62,489 bases of DNA from an uncultured Alphaproteobacteria bacterium (GTDB lineage: Bacteria; Pseudomonadota; Alphaproteobacteria; HIMB59; GCA-002718135), in NCBI GenBank assembly GCA_902591485.1, contig CACJAV010000007.1, positions 1-62,489 on the forward strand, given 5' to 3'. The notes under the pieces are model-generated. The model did no database searches. It was given only the letters and a program-made list of their open reading frames with translations, and was not told where the DNA came from. The position numbers were made by a program, and so were the translations under genes. Shown here in pieces: positions 34,549 to 44,213 of the stretch; positions within the stretch are counted from its first letter, which is position 1, and each line of letters starts with the position of its first letter.

Positions 34549-35886
34549 ATGATTAAACATGTTACATCAGTGGATCAATCAGATAGAAAGGTCCCATACA
34601 ATCTAAGGCAGAGTGGACCTACGCCTGTCAAAATGTTAATTTCTACGCGTGTTAGAAAATCTCCATACTGGCATCTTTCAATGGAAGCTGGTTGTTGGAG
34701 AGCTACTGTTTACAATCGAATTTACCATCCAAGAGGTTATGTAAAACCAGAAGATGGTGGAGCAATGGTCGAATACGAGGCAATTAAAAATCACGTAACG
34801 ATGTGGAATGTCGCTGTTGAAAGACAAATTCAAGTAAAAGGTCCTGATGCAGAAGCTTTTGTTGATTATGTAATCACAAGAGATGCTACTAAAATTTCAC
34901 CAATGAGAGCAAGATACGTTATTTTGTGTAACCAGTATGGTGGAGTATTGAACGATCCAATACTTCTAAGAATTTCACAAGATGAATTTTGGTTTAGTTT
35001 ATCTGATAGTGATATTGGCTTGTATCTTCAAGGGGTTAATCATGACAATAGATTTAATGTTACCATTGATGAAATAGATGTTTCTCCAGTACAAATTCAA
35101 GGTCCAAAATCGTTAGCCTTAATGAAAGATTTAATTGGCGACCAAGTGGAATTGGATAACATGCCTTTTTACGGACTCGCAGAAGCTAAAGTTGGAGGAA
35201 GAGATTGTGTTATTTCTCAATCAGGTTTTTCAGGGGAGGCAGGGTACGAAATATATTTAAGAGATTCTACTTTGTATGCTGATGATATGTGGAATGCAGT
35301 TTTAGAAGCAGGAAAAAAACATAGTTTGATGGTTATAGCACCAGCGCATCATAGAAGAATCCAGGCTGGTATTTTATCTTGGGGTCAAGATATGGATAAT
35401 CAACACAATCCATTTCAGTGCAACCTTGGATATCAAGTTTCGTTGTCTGGAAAAGGTGAGTGGAATAAAACTGCTGACTATGTAGGAAAAGAAGTTCTTG
35501 AAAAGATGAGAGATCAAATTAGAGCAGGTGAAAAACCTTATAAACTTCAGCTCGTAGGTTTATCTTTAGGTGGAAAACCAATTGAGGAGTACGCTCCAGA
35601 TTTCTGGTTAATTTCTGAGGATGGTAAAGAACCATGTGGTTTCATTACTTCTCCATGGTATCATCCTGAGCAGGGAAGAAATATTGCTATGGGCTACGTT
35701 CCTTTTGATGGCACGTTAAGTAAAAATGGTTTCCCAATTGGAAAAGAAGGAACTAAATACAAAGTTCATCTTCCTGACCAATACTCTGATACTCCAGGAG
35801 TTCCGGTAGACGCAGAAATTGTATCTATACCATTTACTGAGTCTTTTAATGCTAATACAAGAGAAGTTTCAGGGGCAAACGAATAA
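34549..35886 (+). CDS. DmdA-like GcvT-family (THF-dependent) demethylase or methyltransferase
   Basis: A 445-residue GcvT-fold protein. Compared from memory with DMSP demethylase DmdA it has the same run of elements: STRVRKSPYW, TVYNRIYHP, MWNVAVERQIQVKGPDAE, GGVLNDPILLRIS, WFSLSDSDIGLYLQG, DVSPVQIQGPKS and SQSGFSGEAGYEIY. It is about 75 residues longer and lacks enough identity to be called DmdA. Such proteins move a methyl group to tetrahydrofolate; the substrate (DMSP, betaine or another) is open. The ATG at 34549 has AAGGAG at 34537-34542 and is preferred over the upstream TTG. It sits beside other methyl-catabolism genes and ends in a strong terminator. Confidence 0.8.
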   Translation: MIKHVTSVDQSDRKVPYNLRQSGPTPVKMLISTRVRKSPYWHLSMEAGCWRATVYNRIYHPRGYVKPEDGGAMVEYEAIKNHVTMWNVAVERQIQVKGPDAEAFVDYVITRDATKISPMRARYVILCNQYGGVLNDPILLRISQDEFWFSLSDSDIGLYLQGVNHDNRFNVTIDEIDVSPVQIQGPKSLALMKDLIGDQVELDNMPFYGLAEAKVGGRDCVISQSGFSGEAGYEIYLRDSTLYADDMWNAVLEAGKKHSLMVIAPAHHRRIQAGILSWGQDMDNQHNPFQCNLGYQVSLSGKGEWNKTADYVGKEVLEKMRDQIRAGEKPYKLQLVGLSLGGKPIEEYAPDFWLISEDGKEPCGFITSPWYHPEQGRNIAMGYVPFDGTLSKNGFPIGKEGTKYKVHLPDQYSDTPGVPVDAEIVSIPFTESFNANTREVSGANE

Positions 35887-35902
35887 AACTTTAAATATTA
35901 TA

Positions 35903-35928
35903 AAAGCGCCTCAATCTTGAGGCGCTTT
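35903..35928. terminator. Bidirectional terminator
   Basis: Perfect 12-base inverted repeat AAAGCGCCTCAA/TTGAGGCGCTTT with a two-base centre, 17 bases after the DmdA-like stop. It also overlaps the stop of the convergent DsbA-like gene, so it can end both transcripts. Confidence 0.92.
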
Positions 35929-36547
35929 ATCTTAAAAATCTTTCGAATTGATTTACGGGCACATAGCCACCTAAAAATTCTTCGTTTATAAAAAGTGCAG
36001 GTGTTCCTCTGGCACCGGAACCCATAGCTACAAAAGAAGATAATTTAACCACGTTTTTTATTTCGTCTTTACCTATATCGATCATAAGTTTATTTCTGTT
36101 AATTTCTAAATCAGAAATTATTTGATTAAGTTTTTCTTGAGTTAAGCTTCCGGAAATTTCAAATAAGGCATTATGAAATTCATTACCTTTTCCTTGAATG
36201 TTAGCAGCAACAACCATAGCTGCTATTACCTCAGAACTTTGGCTTAATATAGGATGTTGTAAAAAAACTACACGCGTATCATCTCTTCTTTCAGCAAGTT
36301 CGATTAACTCAGGGTGTATCTTTTTACAATAACCACAAAAGTAATCCATAAATTCAATTACTGTATTTTTTGCGTTATCTGGACCAATCTGAATAATGGC
36401 ACTATCAGGAAGAGCATCTAATATTTTTATATGGTATGGTCTAGAGTCATCAAAAAATAATTCATTCAGAGTCATTTCATTGCTGAAAGCTTTATTAGTC
36501 ATTAAGATCAAAATAAACACAGAAAAATTTGCTAGATAATAACGCAT
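35927..36547 (-). CDS. DsbA-family exported thiol oxidoreductase (second copy)
   Basis: A 206-residue periplasmic thioredoxin-fold protein. The signal peptide spans about residues 1-22 (ending NKAFS). The active site is CGYC in EFMDYFCGYCKKIHPEL, and the cis-proline loop is GSGARGTPALFINEE. The CGYC site and the N-terminal extension are typical of ScsC/Com1-type DsbA-like proteins. It differs clearly from the CSHC enzyme at 7023-7640, so the organism has at least two. It stands alone between the DmdA-like gene and the DMGDH operon and has no evident link to methyl catabolism. Confidence 0.9.
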   Translation of the reverse strand: MRYYLANFSVFILILMTNKAFSNEMTLNELFFDDSRPYHIKILDALPDSAIIQIGPDNAKNTVIEFMDYFCGYCKKIHPELIELAERRDDTRVVFLQHPILSQSSEVIAAMVVAANIQGKGNEFHNALFEISGSLTQEKLNQIISDLEINRNKLMIDIGKDEIKNVVKLSSFVAMGSGARGTPALFINEEFLGGYVPVNQFERFLR

Positions 36548-36605
36548 GATTGACCCAATCTATTTAATATGATTAAGAAAGTACAGCATTTTTTTGGAGA
36601 TATTT

Positions 36606-39041
36606 ATGAAGACAAAAGCAAGGGTAGTTATTGTTGGTGGAGGAGTTGTTGGAGTTAGTGCTCTATATCATTTAGCTAAAAAAGGTTGGAGTGATGTTGT
36701 TTTAGTTGAAAGAAAAGAATTAACCTCAGGTTCAACTTGGCACGCAGCAGGATTACTTCCACTATTTAATATGAGTTATTCTGTTGGGCAACTTCATAAA
36801 TATGCAGTAAATTTATATAAAACTTTAGAAGAAGAAACTGGTCAAGAAGTTGGCTTCAGTGTTGTTTCAAATATCAGATTAGCAACTACCCAAAATAGAA
36901 TGGATGAATATCACCAATATGCTGCAGTTGCTAAAACGATTGGTGTAAAAGTTAATTTTTTAACACCGGATCAAGTAAAAGAAATTTGGCCCTTATGTAA
37001 CACAGAAGGCTTAATCGGAGCTATTCAGCATCCCGAAGATGGTTACATTCAACCTGCTGATCTTACACAAGCTCTTGCTAAAGGAGCAAGAGATAAAGGG
37101 GCAGAGATTTATAGAAATACAAATGTTACAGGAATTAAGCAGTTAGAAAGTGATATGTGGGTTGTGGAGACTGATAAAGGCAATATTGAATGTGAGCACG
37201 TAATATCATGCACAGGAAATTTCGCGAGACAGACTGGTAAAATGGTAGGTTTAGAAATTCCAGTTATACCTGTAGAGCATCAGTATATCGTAACTGAACC
37301 TCATCCGGAAATCCAAAAAAGAAAAGCACAAGGTTTGCCTGAAATGGGAGTACTTCGTGACTCTGATAGTTCATGGTACATGCGTGAAGAAAGAGGTGGA
37401 TTAATATTAGGCCCCTATGAAAAAGGAGCACCTGCTTGTTATGTTGATGGACCAAGTCAAAATTCTGAATTTGAATTATTTCAAGAAGATCTTGAGAGAT
37501 TAGAACCTCACATTGAGTCAGCTATTCACCGTGTTCCAGTTTTTGGAGAAGTAGGTGTTAAGAAAGTATACAACGGCGCAATTTGCTATACTCCAGATGG
37601 TAGCCCAATTGTTGGTCCGGCATGGGGTTTAAAAAACTTTTGGATTAATGAAGGTCATAGTTTTGGAATCACTGCAGCGGGCGGTGCTGGTTGGCAATTA
37701 GCAGAATGGATAGTTGATGGAGAACCTACAATCGATATGTTAGGTGTTGATCCAAGACGTTTTGGTGATTATGCAACACAATCATATTTAGTAGAAAAAA
37801 ATGAAGAAGCATATGCAAATGTTTTTACAGTCCATTATCCAGATGAGGAACGTGAAGCTGCAAGACCATTAAGACAAGCTCCATGTTATGATCGTTTAAA
37901 AAATTTAGGTGCTGTTTTTGGTCAAAAATTTGGATGGGAAAGAGCAAACTGGTTCGCACCTGCTGGGGTTGAACAAAAAGATGATTGGTCTTTTAGAAGA
38001 TCAAATTGGTTTGAGCATGTAGGCAATGAATGTGAAAATGTTCAAAGTAATGTTGGTATTTTAGACATGACCGCATTTGCAAAATGTAGAATTTCCGGTC
38101 CTGGTGCAAAAGATTTTCTTGATTATTTAGTGGCAAATAAGTTGCCTCAAAAAAATGGTAGAGTAAATCTTTGTCACGCATTAAACACTAGAGGTGGTGT
38201 TCATTCTGAATTCACAATAGCTAAAGAGTCCGATGAGTCTTATTACCTGGTCTCTGCTGGGGCTTTTCAAAGACTCGATCATGATTGGATAAAAAAATGG
38301 ATGCCTAAAGATAGATCGGTTTCTTTTGAAAATTTAACAAATAGTATAGGTGTCTTGGTGGTAGCAGGTCCAAAGTCTAGAGATTTGCTTAGCAAAATTT
38401 CTAAAGCTGATTTTTCTAATGAATCATTTCCTTGGCTATCTGCTCGTAAAATTGACGTTGGTCTAGCACCTTCAATAGCAATGAGAATGAATTTTGTTGG
38501 TGAGCTTGGTTGGGAACTTCATCACCCGATTGAATACCAAAATCATATTTTCGATAACTTAATGAAAGCTGGTGAAGAATTTGATGTAAAACCATTTGGG
38601 ATAAGAGCAATGGATAGTCTTCGAATAGAAAAAACGTATAAACTTGTAGGCACAGAAATGTCTATTGAGTATGCGGCATTTGAGTCAGGTCTTGATAGGT
38701 TTGTGCATTTAAATAAAGGTAATTTTATTGGAAGAGATGCTTTAGTCAAATGGCAACAAGAGGGATTTGATAATAAAATGGTTACTTTAGAGGTGCATGA
38801 TATAAATGATGCTGATCCACTTGGGAATAATGCTATTTATAAAGATGGAGAAGTCATAGGACGTGCGACAGGAGGTAACTACGGATTTAGAGTGAAAAAA
38901 TCGCTGGCAATTGCTATGGTCAAACCAGAATTTAGTAATGTGGGAACAGAGTTAGAGATGGATATTCTAGATAAGAAACATAAAGTAACAGTTATTGAAG
39001 ATAGTCCATATGATCCTATGAATGAAAAAATAAGAGCATAA
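36606..39041 (+). CDS. Dimethylglycine dehydrogenase / sarcosine dehydrogenase-type flavoprotein
   Basis: An 811-residue two-domain enzyme. The N-terminal FAD oxidase domain (residues 1-400) has GGGVVG at about 11-16 and SGSTWHAAGL, whose His46 is the expected covalent FAD site in DMGDH. The C-terminal half (about 415-811) is a GcvT-type folate-binding domain with NVGILDMTAFAKCRISGP and FVGELGWELH. It should demethylate dimethylglycine or sarcosine, giving 5,10-methylene-THF and passing electrons to ETF. Consistent with this, etfB starts three bases after its stop. The ATG at 36606 with GGAG before it is used; a TTG at 36594 is in frame. Confidence 0.9.
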   Translation: MKTKARVVIVGGGVVGVSALYHLAKKGWSDVVLVERKELTSGSTWHAAGLLPLFNMSYSVGQLHKYAVNLYKTLEEETGQEVGFSVVSNIRLATTQNRMDEYHQYAAVAKTIGVKVNFLTPDQVKEIWPLCNTEGLIGAIQHPEDGYIQPADLTQALAKGARDKGAEIYRNTNVTGIKQLESDMWVVETDKGNIECEHVISCTGNFARQTGKMVGLEIPVIPVEHQYIVTEPHPEIQKRKAQGLPEMGVLRDSDSSWYMREERGGLILGPYEKGAPACYVDGPSQNSEFELFQEDLERLEPHIESAIHRVPVFGEVGVKKVYNGAICYTPDGSPIVGPAWGLKNFWINEGHSFGITAAGGAGWQLAEWIVDGEPTIDMLGVDPRRFGDYATQSYLVEKNEEAYANVFTVHYPDEEREAARPLRQAPCYDRLKNLGAVFGQKFGWERANWFAPAGVEQKDDWSFRRSNWFEHVGNECENVQSNVGILDMTAFAKCRISGPGAKDFLDYLVANKLPQKNGRVNLCHALNTRGGVHSEFTIAKESDESYYLVSAGAFQRLDHDWIKKWMPKDRSVSFENLTNSIGVLVVAGPKSRDLLSKISKADFSNESFPWLSARKIDVGLAPSIAMRMNFVGELGWELHHPIEYQNHIFDNLMKAGEEFDVKPFGIRAMDSLRIEKTYKLVGTEMSIEYAAFESGLDRFVHLNKGNFIGRDALVKWQQEGFDNKMVTLEVHDINDADPLGNNAIYKDGEVIGRATGGNYGFRVKKSLAIAMVKPEFSNVGTELEMDILDKKHKVTVIEDSPYDPMNEKIRA

Positions 39042-39044
39042 GAA

Positions 39045-39793
39045 ATGAAAATATTAGTAACTGTTAAACGAGTAATTGATTACAACGTTCAAGTAAGAGT
39101 CAAAGCAGATGGTTCTGGAGTTGAAAAAGAAAATGTTAAAATGTCGATGAATCCTCCTGATGAAAACGCTGTAGAGGAAGCTCTTAGAATAAAAGAGGCT
39201 GGAAAAGCTGAGGAAATAATTATCCTATCTATTGGCGAAGAAAAATGTCAGGAAACTATTAGAACTGCTTTAGCTATGGGGCTGACAGAGGAATTTTAAT
39301 AAAAGCATCTGATGATGTAGAGCCTTTAGCAGTATCAAAGATTGTCTCAAAAGTTGTTGAGACAGAACAACCAGGGCTTATCCTGATGGGCAAACAAGCA
39401 ATTGATGATGACTCTAACCAAACAGCTCAAATGACAAGCGCTTTATTAGACTGGCCTCAAGCAACTTTTGCTTCAAAAATTGAAATAGAGGGAAATAGTG
39501 CTACGGTAACTAGAGAAATTGATGAAGGTCTAGAAAGAATCAAAGTAAACATACCTTTTATAGCTTCCTGTGATCTTCGTCTTAATGAACCACGATATGC
39601 TTCTTTACCTAATATAATGAAAGCAAAGAAAAAACCAATTGATATTAAATCAGCTGAAGAACTTGGAGTGGATATCACTCCAAGAATTAAAAATATAAAA
39701 ATATCAGAACCACCAACTCGACAAAAGGGCGTAATGGTTGCCGATGTTGCTGAACTTGTTCAAAAATTAAAATATGAGGCAAAGGTTATATGA
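39045..39793 (+). pseudogene. etfB: Electron transfer flavoprotein beta subunit, frameshifted
   Basis: ETF beta, with alpha, carries electrons from flavin dehydrogenases to ETF-QO. The N-terminus is normal ([19 protein letters not shown]). Within RTALAMG the sequence ATGGGGCTGAC (G run at 39278-39281) has one G fewer than the frame needs, giving a stop at 39297. The frame one base over resumes with [15 protein letters not shown] and continues with GKQAIDDDSNQTAQM to the natural end. Everything else is intact, so restoring one G yields a full-length protein of about 249 residues. It could be a sequencing error or a recent real mutation. Confidence 0.88.
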
Positions 39794-40743
39794 GTATATT
39801 AGTCATAGCAGAACATAATAACACTGAGGTAAAATCATCGACTTTAAACACAATTAGTGCAGCTTCAAAATTGGGAGATCAAATTGAAGTTTTAGTATTA
39901 GGTTCAAATATAGAAAATATTAGTAAAGAAATTTCATCTTATCAACATGTATCAAAAGTAATTTTTTTAGATTCTAAAAAATTTGAACATGCAATTGCTG
40001 AAAATTTAGAGCCTGTGATAGTTTCTATAGCAGAAAATTATTCACATATATTAGCGCCTGCAACAACATTTGGTAAGAATGTCATGCCAAGAGTTTCAGT
40101 AAAGTTAGATGTCGCCCAAATAAGTGATATTATTAATATTGAGAGTGAAGACACATTTATAAGACCAATTTATGCTGGAAATGCACTTGCAACTGTAAAG
40201 TCAAAAGATCCAAAAAAAGTAATTACTGTTCGACCAACATCATTTGATGTTGTTGCAAAAGAAGGCGGTTCAGGAGTTGTTGAGCAATTAAATTTTGATA
40301 TTGGGGAGACCAAAGTAGAGTTTATTGATCGAGAAGAATCAAAATCAGATAGACCAGAATTAAGCACTGCTAGAATCGTTATATCTGGAGGAAGAGGACT
40401 ACAAAGTGCTGAAAACTTCAAATTGATCAGTGACATAGCTGATAAATTAAATGCAGCAATAGGAGCATCAAGAGCAGCAGTTGATGCTGGTTATGTAAGT
40501 AATGACTATCAAGTCGGGCAAACTGGTAAAGTTGTAGTTCCAGATCTCTATATAGCAGTAGGAATTTCAGGAGCTATTCAACATCTTGCCGGAATGAAAG
40601 AAAGTAAAATTATTGTGGCAATAAATAAAGATGAGGAGGCTCCAATATTCAATGTTGCCGATTATGGGCTCTCTGCTGATTTATTTGAAGCACTTCCTGC
40701 TCTATCGACAGAATTAGATAAATTAAATTCAATAGAAAAATAA
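39790..40743 (+). CDS. etfA: Electron transfer flavoprotein alpha subunit
   Basis: A 317-residue FAD-binding subunit of ETF. The C-terminal domain has the signature VISGGRGLQSAENFKLISDIADKL, GASRAAVDAGYV, QVGQTGKVVVPDLYIAVGISGAIQHLAGM and the terminal NVADYGLSADLFEALPAL. All key FAD contacts are present and the frame is clean. Its ATG overlaps the etfB stop (ATGA), so the pair is translationally coupled. The neighbouring DMGDH gene is the likely electron donor, and ETF-QO, 40 bases downstream, the acceptor. Confidence 0.96.
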   Translation: MSILVIAEHNNTEVKSSTLNTISAASKLGDQIEVLVLGSNIENISKEISSYQHVSKVIFLDSKKFEHAIAENLEPVIVSIAENYSHILAPATTFGKNVMPRVSVKLDVAQISDIINIESEDTFIRPIYAGNALATVKSKDPKKVITVRPTSFDVVAKEGGSGVVEQLNFDIGETKVEFIDREESKSDRPELSTARIVISGGRGLQSAENFKLISDIADKLNAAIGASRAAVDAGYVSNDYQVGQTGKVVVPDLYIAVGISGAIQHLAGMKESKIIVAINKDEEAPIFNVADYGLSADLFEALPALSTELDKLNSIEK

Positions 40744-40784
40744 TTATTCTTTTAAAAAAAATAAAAAAAACATTATTATAAATT

Positions 40785-42414
40785 ATGGATATTCAAAGAG
40801 AGTCAATGGAATATGATGTAGTGATCGTTGGGGCAGGACCAGCGGGGTTAGCAACGTCAATCAAACTTAAACAAATAAATCCTAATTTGAATGTTTGTAT
40901 TTTAGAAAAAGGATCTGAGGTAGGTGCCCACATATTAAGCGGTAATGTTTTTGAAACAAGAGCGTTAGATGAATTAATTCCAGACTGGAAAACAAAAAAA
41001 TGCACCAATTAAAACAAAAGTTAAAAAAGAAAAATTTTTATTTTTAGGAAAAAAATCATCTTTAAGTTGGCCAACCTGGTTACTGCCAAGCGTCCAAAAA
41101 AACCATAAAAATTATATTATTAGTTTAGCCAATCTATGCAGGTGGCTTGCGGAGCAAGCTGAAAGCATAGGCGTAGAGATTTTTCCTGGATTTGCTGCTT
41201 CTAAAATTATTTATGATGAAGATGATAAAATTATTGGAGTTCAAACAGGTGACATGGGCATAGATAAACAAGGAAATAATAAAGATAGTTTTGAACCTGG
41301 TTTAAATATAATGGGTAAGGTAACTGTTTTTTCTGAAGGATGCAGAGGACATTTAGGAAAAGAAGTTATTAAAAAGTATAAGCTCGATAATAATAAATCA
41401 CCTCAACAATATGGAATAGGTTTTAAGGAAATTTGGGAAATTCCTGAAGATCAACATGATGAAGGCTTAGTAATGCATACAGCAGGATGGCCCTTAGATA
41501 ATTCAACTTATGGGGGAAGTTTTTGTTACCATGCTGAAAAAAATCAAGTTTTCATTGGTTATGTGATTGGTTTAGATTATCAGAATCCTTACTTATCTCC
41601 TTATGATGAATTTCAACAATTTAAGACTCATCCTGCAATTTCAAAAATATTAAAAAATGGTAAAAGAATTTCTTACGGCGCAAGAGCCCTAATTGAAGGA
41701 GGTTTTCAGAGTTTACCTACTATGCATATGCCAGGTGCATTGTTAATCGGTTGTGATGCTGGAACACTTAACATGCCAAAGATCAAAGGTTCACATACTG
41801 CAATGAAAAGTGGGATGATTGCAGCTGAGGTTATTAATGAATATATTATTAATAACGTTTCATTATCAGATTATGAGATTAAATTTAAACAGTCATGGAT
41901 ATACAATGAGCTTTATAAAGCAAGAAATGTAAAACCCAGTTTTCAATGGAGTTTAATACCAGCAATAATTTTTACTGGTATTGATCAGATTCTTTTTAGA
42001 GGGTACTTACCCTTTACTCTTAAACATCAGCATCCAGATCATGAAAGTTTAATTCCTGCTCATAAAGCAAAAAAAATTGAATATCCTAAGTATGATGGAA
42101 AGCTTACTTTTGACAAAACAAGCTCTGTATATTTGACAGGAACAAATCATGAAGCAGATCAGCCGGTACACTTAAAATTAAAAGATCCTGAACTTCCAAT
42201 AAAATATACTTTAAACGAATATGATGAGCCTTCTCAAAGATATTGTCCAGCAGGAGTTTATGAAGTTGATAAGACTGAGCAAAATAATCCAAAATTTATC
42301 ATTAATGCTCAAAATTGCATACATTGTAAAACATGCGATATTAAAGAGCCCTCGCAAAATATTAATTGGGTAGTTCCTGAAGGTGCAGGTGGACCAAACT
42401 ACTCAAATATGTAA
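40785..42414 (+). pseudogene. ETF-ubiquinone oxidoreductase, frameshifted
   Basis: Membrane-associated FAD and [4Fe-4S] enzyme that hands electrons from ETF to quinone. The N-terminus is correct (YDVVIVGAGPAGLATSIKL). At 40994-41000 a run of seven A occurs where six would keep frame, giving the stop at 41010. One frame over, the protein resumes KNAPIKTKVKKEKFLFLG and NLCRWLAEQAESIGVEIFPG, and continues without interruption to the end. The Fe-S cysteines are intact (RYCPAGVYE and QNCIHCKTCDIKEP). A single-base correction restores about 542 residues. Same kind of lesion as in etfB. Confidence 0.88.
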
Positions 42415-42418
42415 AAAA

Positions 42419-42438
42419 AAGGAGCCCGAAGGCCCCTT
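42419..42438. terminator. Hairpin after ETF-QO, U-run only on the minus strand
   Basis: AAGGAGCC-CGAA-GGCCCCTT forms an eight-base stem with one A-C mismatch and a tetraloop, four bases after the ETF-QO stop. The run of A lies to its left, so it would be a canonical intrinsic terminator only for leftward transcription. On the plus strand there is no T run, although the hairpin may still help end the etf transcript. Confidence 0.55.
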
Positions 42439-42629
42439 GAAAGATCAAATATTAATTGGGAGGAAAAATATTAAATCAATCATACATTTAGTATAAAATT
42501 TATGCATTTCTAGTATATTGTACAAATATTTAATATGCAAAATATGCATGTTAAAGATTAAAATAACCATCAAAAATCTATCTTTTTCATTAAATATAAA
42601 TAAAAAAAATATAAATAGTTTAATTTACT

Positions 42630-43472
42630 ATGCATACTGGATCTAAAAAAAACATAGCTTTCACTTTTGCTTCTTCAGAGGTTAATTTTCTAAGTCAACA
42701 ATTTATTAAATTAATAGAACTTTTAACAGGTAAAATAAAATTAAAAAAACTTTATGACCAATACCTATTAGAAAATAATCCTCCCGAACAATTTTGGAAT
42801 GATGCAATTAGAAAATTAAAGCTAGATTTAAAAACTACTTACAAAGATGGAGGTTATATTCCAAAAAAAGGTCGTTTAATAATTGTAGCTAATCATGCTT
42901 TTGGTGTAGCTGATGGAGTTTCATTATGTGCAATAGTTTCAAATGTAAGGCAGGATTATAAAATAATTACGCACAAAGTTTTAAGACAAGCAGACGCAGT
43001 AAAAGAAAAAATTATACCCATAGACTTTTCATTAAATAGACAAGCTATGCTCGCAAATATTGAGGCACGTAAACAAGCAGAACAGGTTTTGTTAAATAAT
43101 GGCGTTATTGTTATTTTTCCTTCAGGACAAATAGCAACAAAAGAAAATTTAAAATTTACAACAAAAGCTCATGATGGAGAATGGAAACAATTTGTATCAA
43201 AATTAATTGTAAAAACAAAAAGTCCGGTTTTACCTTCTTACTTTGAAGGACAAAACAGTCAATTTTATCACATAGCCAATAAAATGGGTCAAACCTTTAG
43301 ATATTCATTACTTATGTTTGAACTAACTAGGAAGATTGGTGATACAATAAATTTACATTTTGGGAGAATAATACCTTATGCAGATTTAGAAAAAGCTGAT
43401 AATTTGATTGAGATAACAAAACTAATTAGACAAAAGACATATTCATTAGATCCAAATCATGTGCATAATTAG
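42630..43472 (+). CDS. Lysophospholipid acyltransferase-like protein (PlsC/hemolysin-related)
   Basis: A 280-residue acyltransferase-fold protein. The catalytic motif is an H-x5-D variant, VANHAFGVADG, matching the group related to COG3176 rather than classic H-x4-D PlsC. Downstream are the substrate loop VIVIFPSGQIATKEN and SPVLPSYFEGQNS. It probably acylates a lysophospholipid or ornithine lipid; the substrate is not determined. No signal peptide or clear membrane anchor is seen. The 215 bases before it contain a hairpin and an unattached Shine-Dalgarno. Confidence 0.82.
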   Translation: MHTGSKKNIAFTFASSEVNFLSQQFIKLIELLTGKIKLKKLYDQYLLENNPPEQFWNDAIRKLKLDLKTTYKDGGYIPKKGRLIIVANHAFGVADGVSLCAIVSNVRQDYKIITHKVLRQADAVKEKIIPIDFSLNRQAMLANIEARKQAEQVLLNNGVIVIFPSGQIATKENLKFTTKAHDGEWKQFVSKLIVKTKSPVLPSYFEGQNSQFYHIANKMGQTFRYSLLMFELTRKIGDTINLHFGRIIPYADLEKADNLIEITKLIRQKTYSLDPNHVHN

Positions 43473-43516
43473 TATTATCCCTTTGACAAGTATCAAGAAG
43501 TAAATAAATTGTATAT

Positions 43517-44212
43517 ATGTCTGGTTTTGTTGGTTCACGAGCAAGAAAAAAAAGACGAAATATTTTTCTTACTTTAGTTTCTTTAATTATTATAGCAGCA
43601 ATCTATTTTATTTTTCCAGCTCTTCAATTTAATTTAAATGATCCTGTACCTGATGAAAATTTAATACCAGATCCAATCGAAGATCTAACAAGTTTTGCAA
43701 GTGATATTGAAGATTTAGAATTAACAGTTTTTCAAAAAGATCAAAAAATTAAATTTAGAGATGGTCAAATCAATAATCTTCAAATTCAATTAAAGGATAC
43801 TAAAAATCAACTACAAAATACAATAAAGGAACTTGATAACATCAAGGGCTTATACGAAACTATTTCTTCAAACAATAATGACTCTGTCCCTTTGAGTGAG
43901 CTTAAAATTTTGCAAGATAAGTTTAATGCACTTAATAAACAAAATGAAATAAATATATCAAAAATAAATGATTTGAATAAACAAATTACAGATTTGAATA
44001 ATAATCTTCTGTCAGTTGATGAAAATCAAAAGAATGCTTCTATTGAAAACCAAAAATTAAAGAAGGATAATAAAACTCTTTATGCAAAAAATTTAAAACT
44101 TAATGAAACTATTTCTAACTTAGAGAATAATATTAATAAACAAAGAATTGAGATAGATATGTACGTAGAGCAAATTAAAGAACTAAAGGATAAATCTCAT
44201 CATGGAGGTTAA
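43517..44212 (+). CDS. Membrane-anchored coiled-coil protein
   Basis: I know no named family. The 231-residue protein has a basic N-terminus (SRARKKRRN), one membrane helix at about residues 16-34 (IFLTLVSLIIIAAIYFIF), and a Pro/Asp-rich linker. A long coiled coil then runs from about residue 60 to 225, rich in Asn, Lys, Ile and Leu heptads. The tail ends SHHGG. Positive residues inside suggest an N-in topology with the coiled coil in the periplasm. It converges on soxG with a single base between the stops. A structural envelope role is a guess. Confidence 0.75.
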   Translation: MSGFVGSRARKKRRNIFLTLVSLIIIAAIYFIFPALQFNLNDPVPDENLIPDPIEDLTSFASDIEDLELTVFQKDQKIKFRDGQINNLQIQLKDTKNQLQNTIKELDNIKGLYETISSNNNDSVPLSELKILQDKFNALNKQNEINISKINDLNKQITDLNNNLLSVDENQKNASIENQKLKKDNKTLYAKNLKLNETISNLENNINKQRIEIDMYVEQIKELKDKSHHGG

Positions 44213-44213
44213 T

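Noticed and set aside
39045..42414. Programmed ribosomal frameshifting in etfB and ETF-QO
   Set aside because: No classic slippery heptamer with a downstream stem is visible, and no ETF family is known to use it; a sequence error or mutation is simpler.
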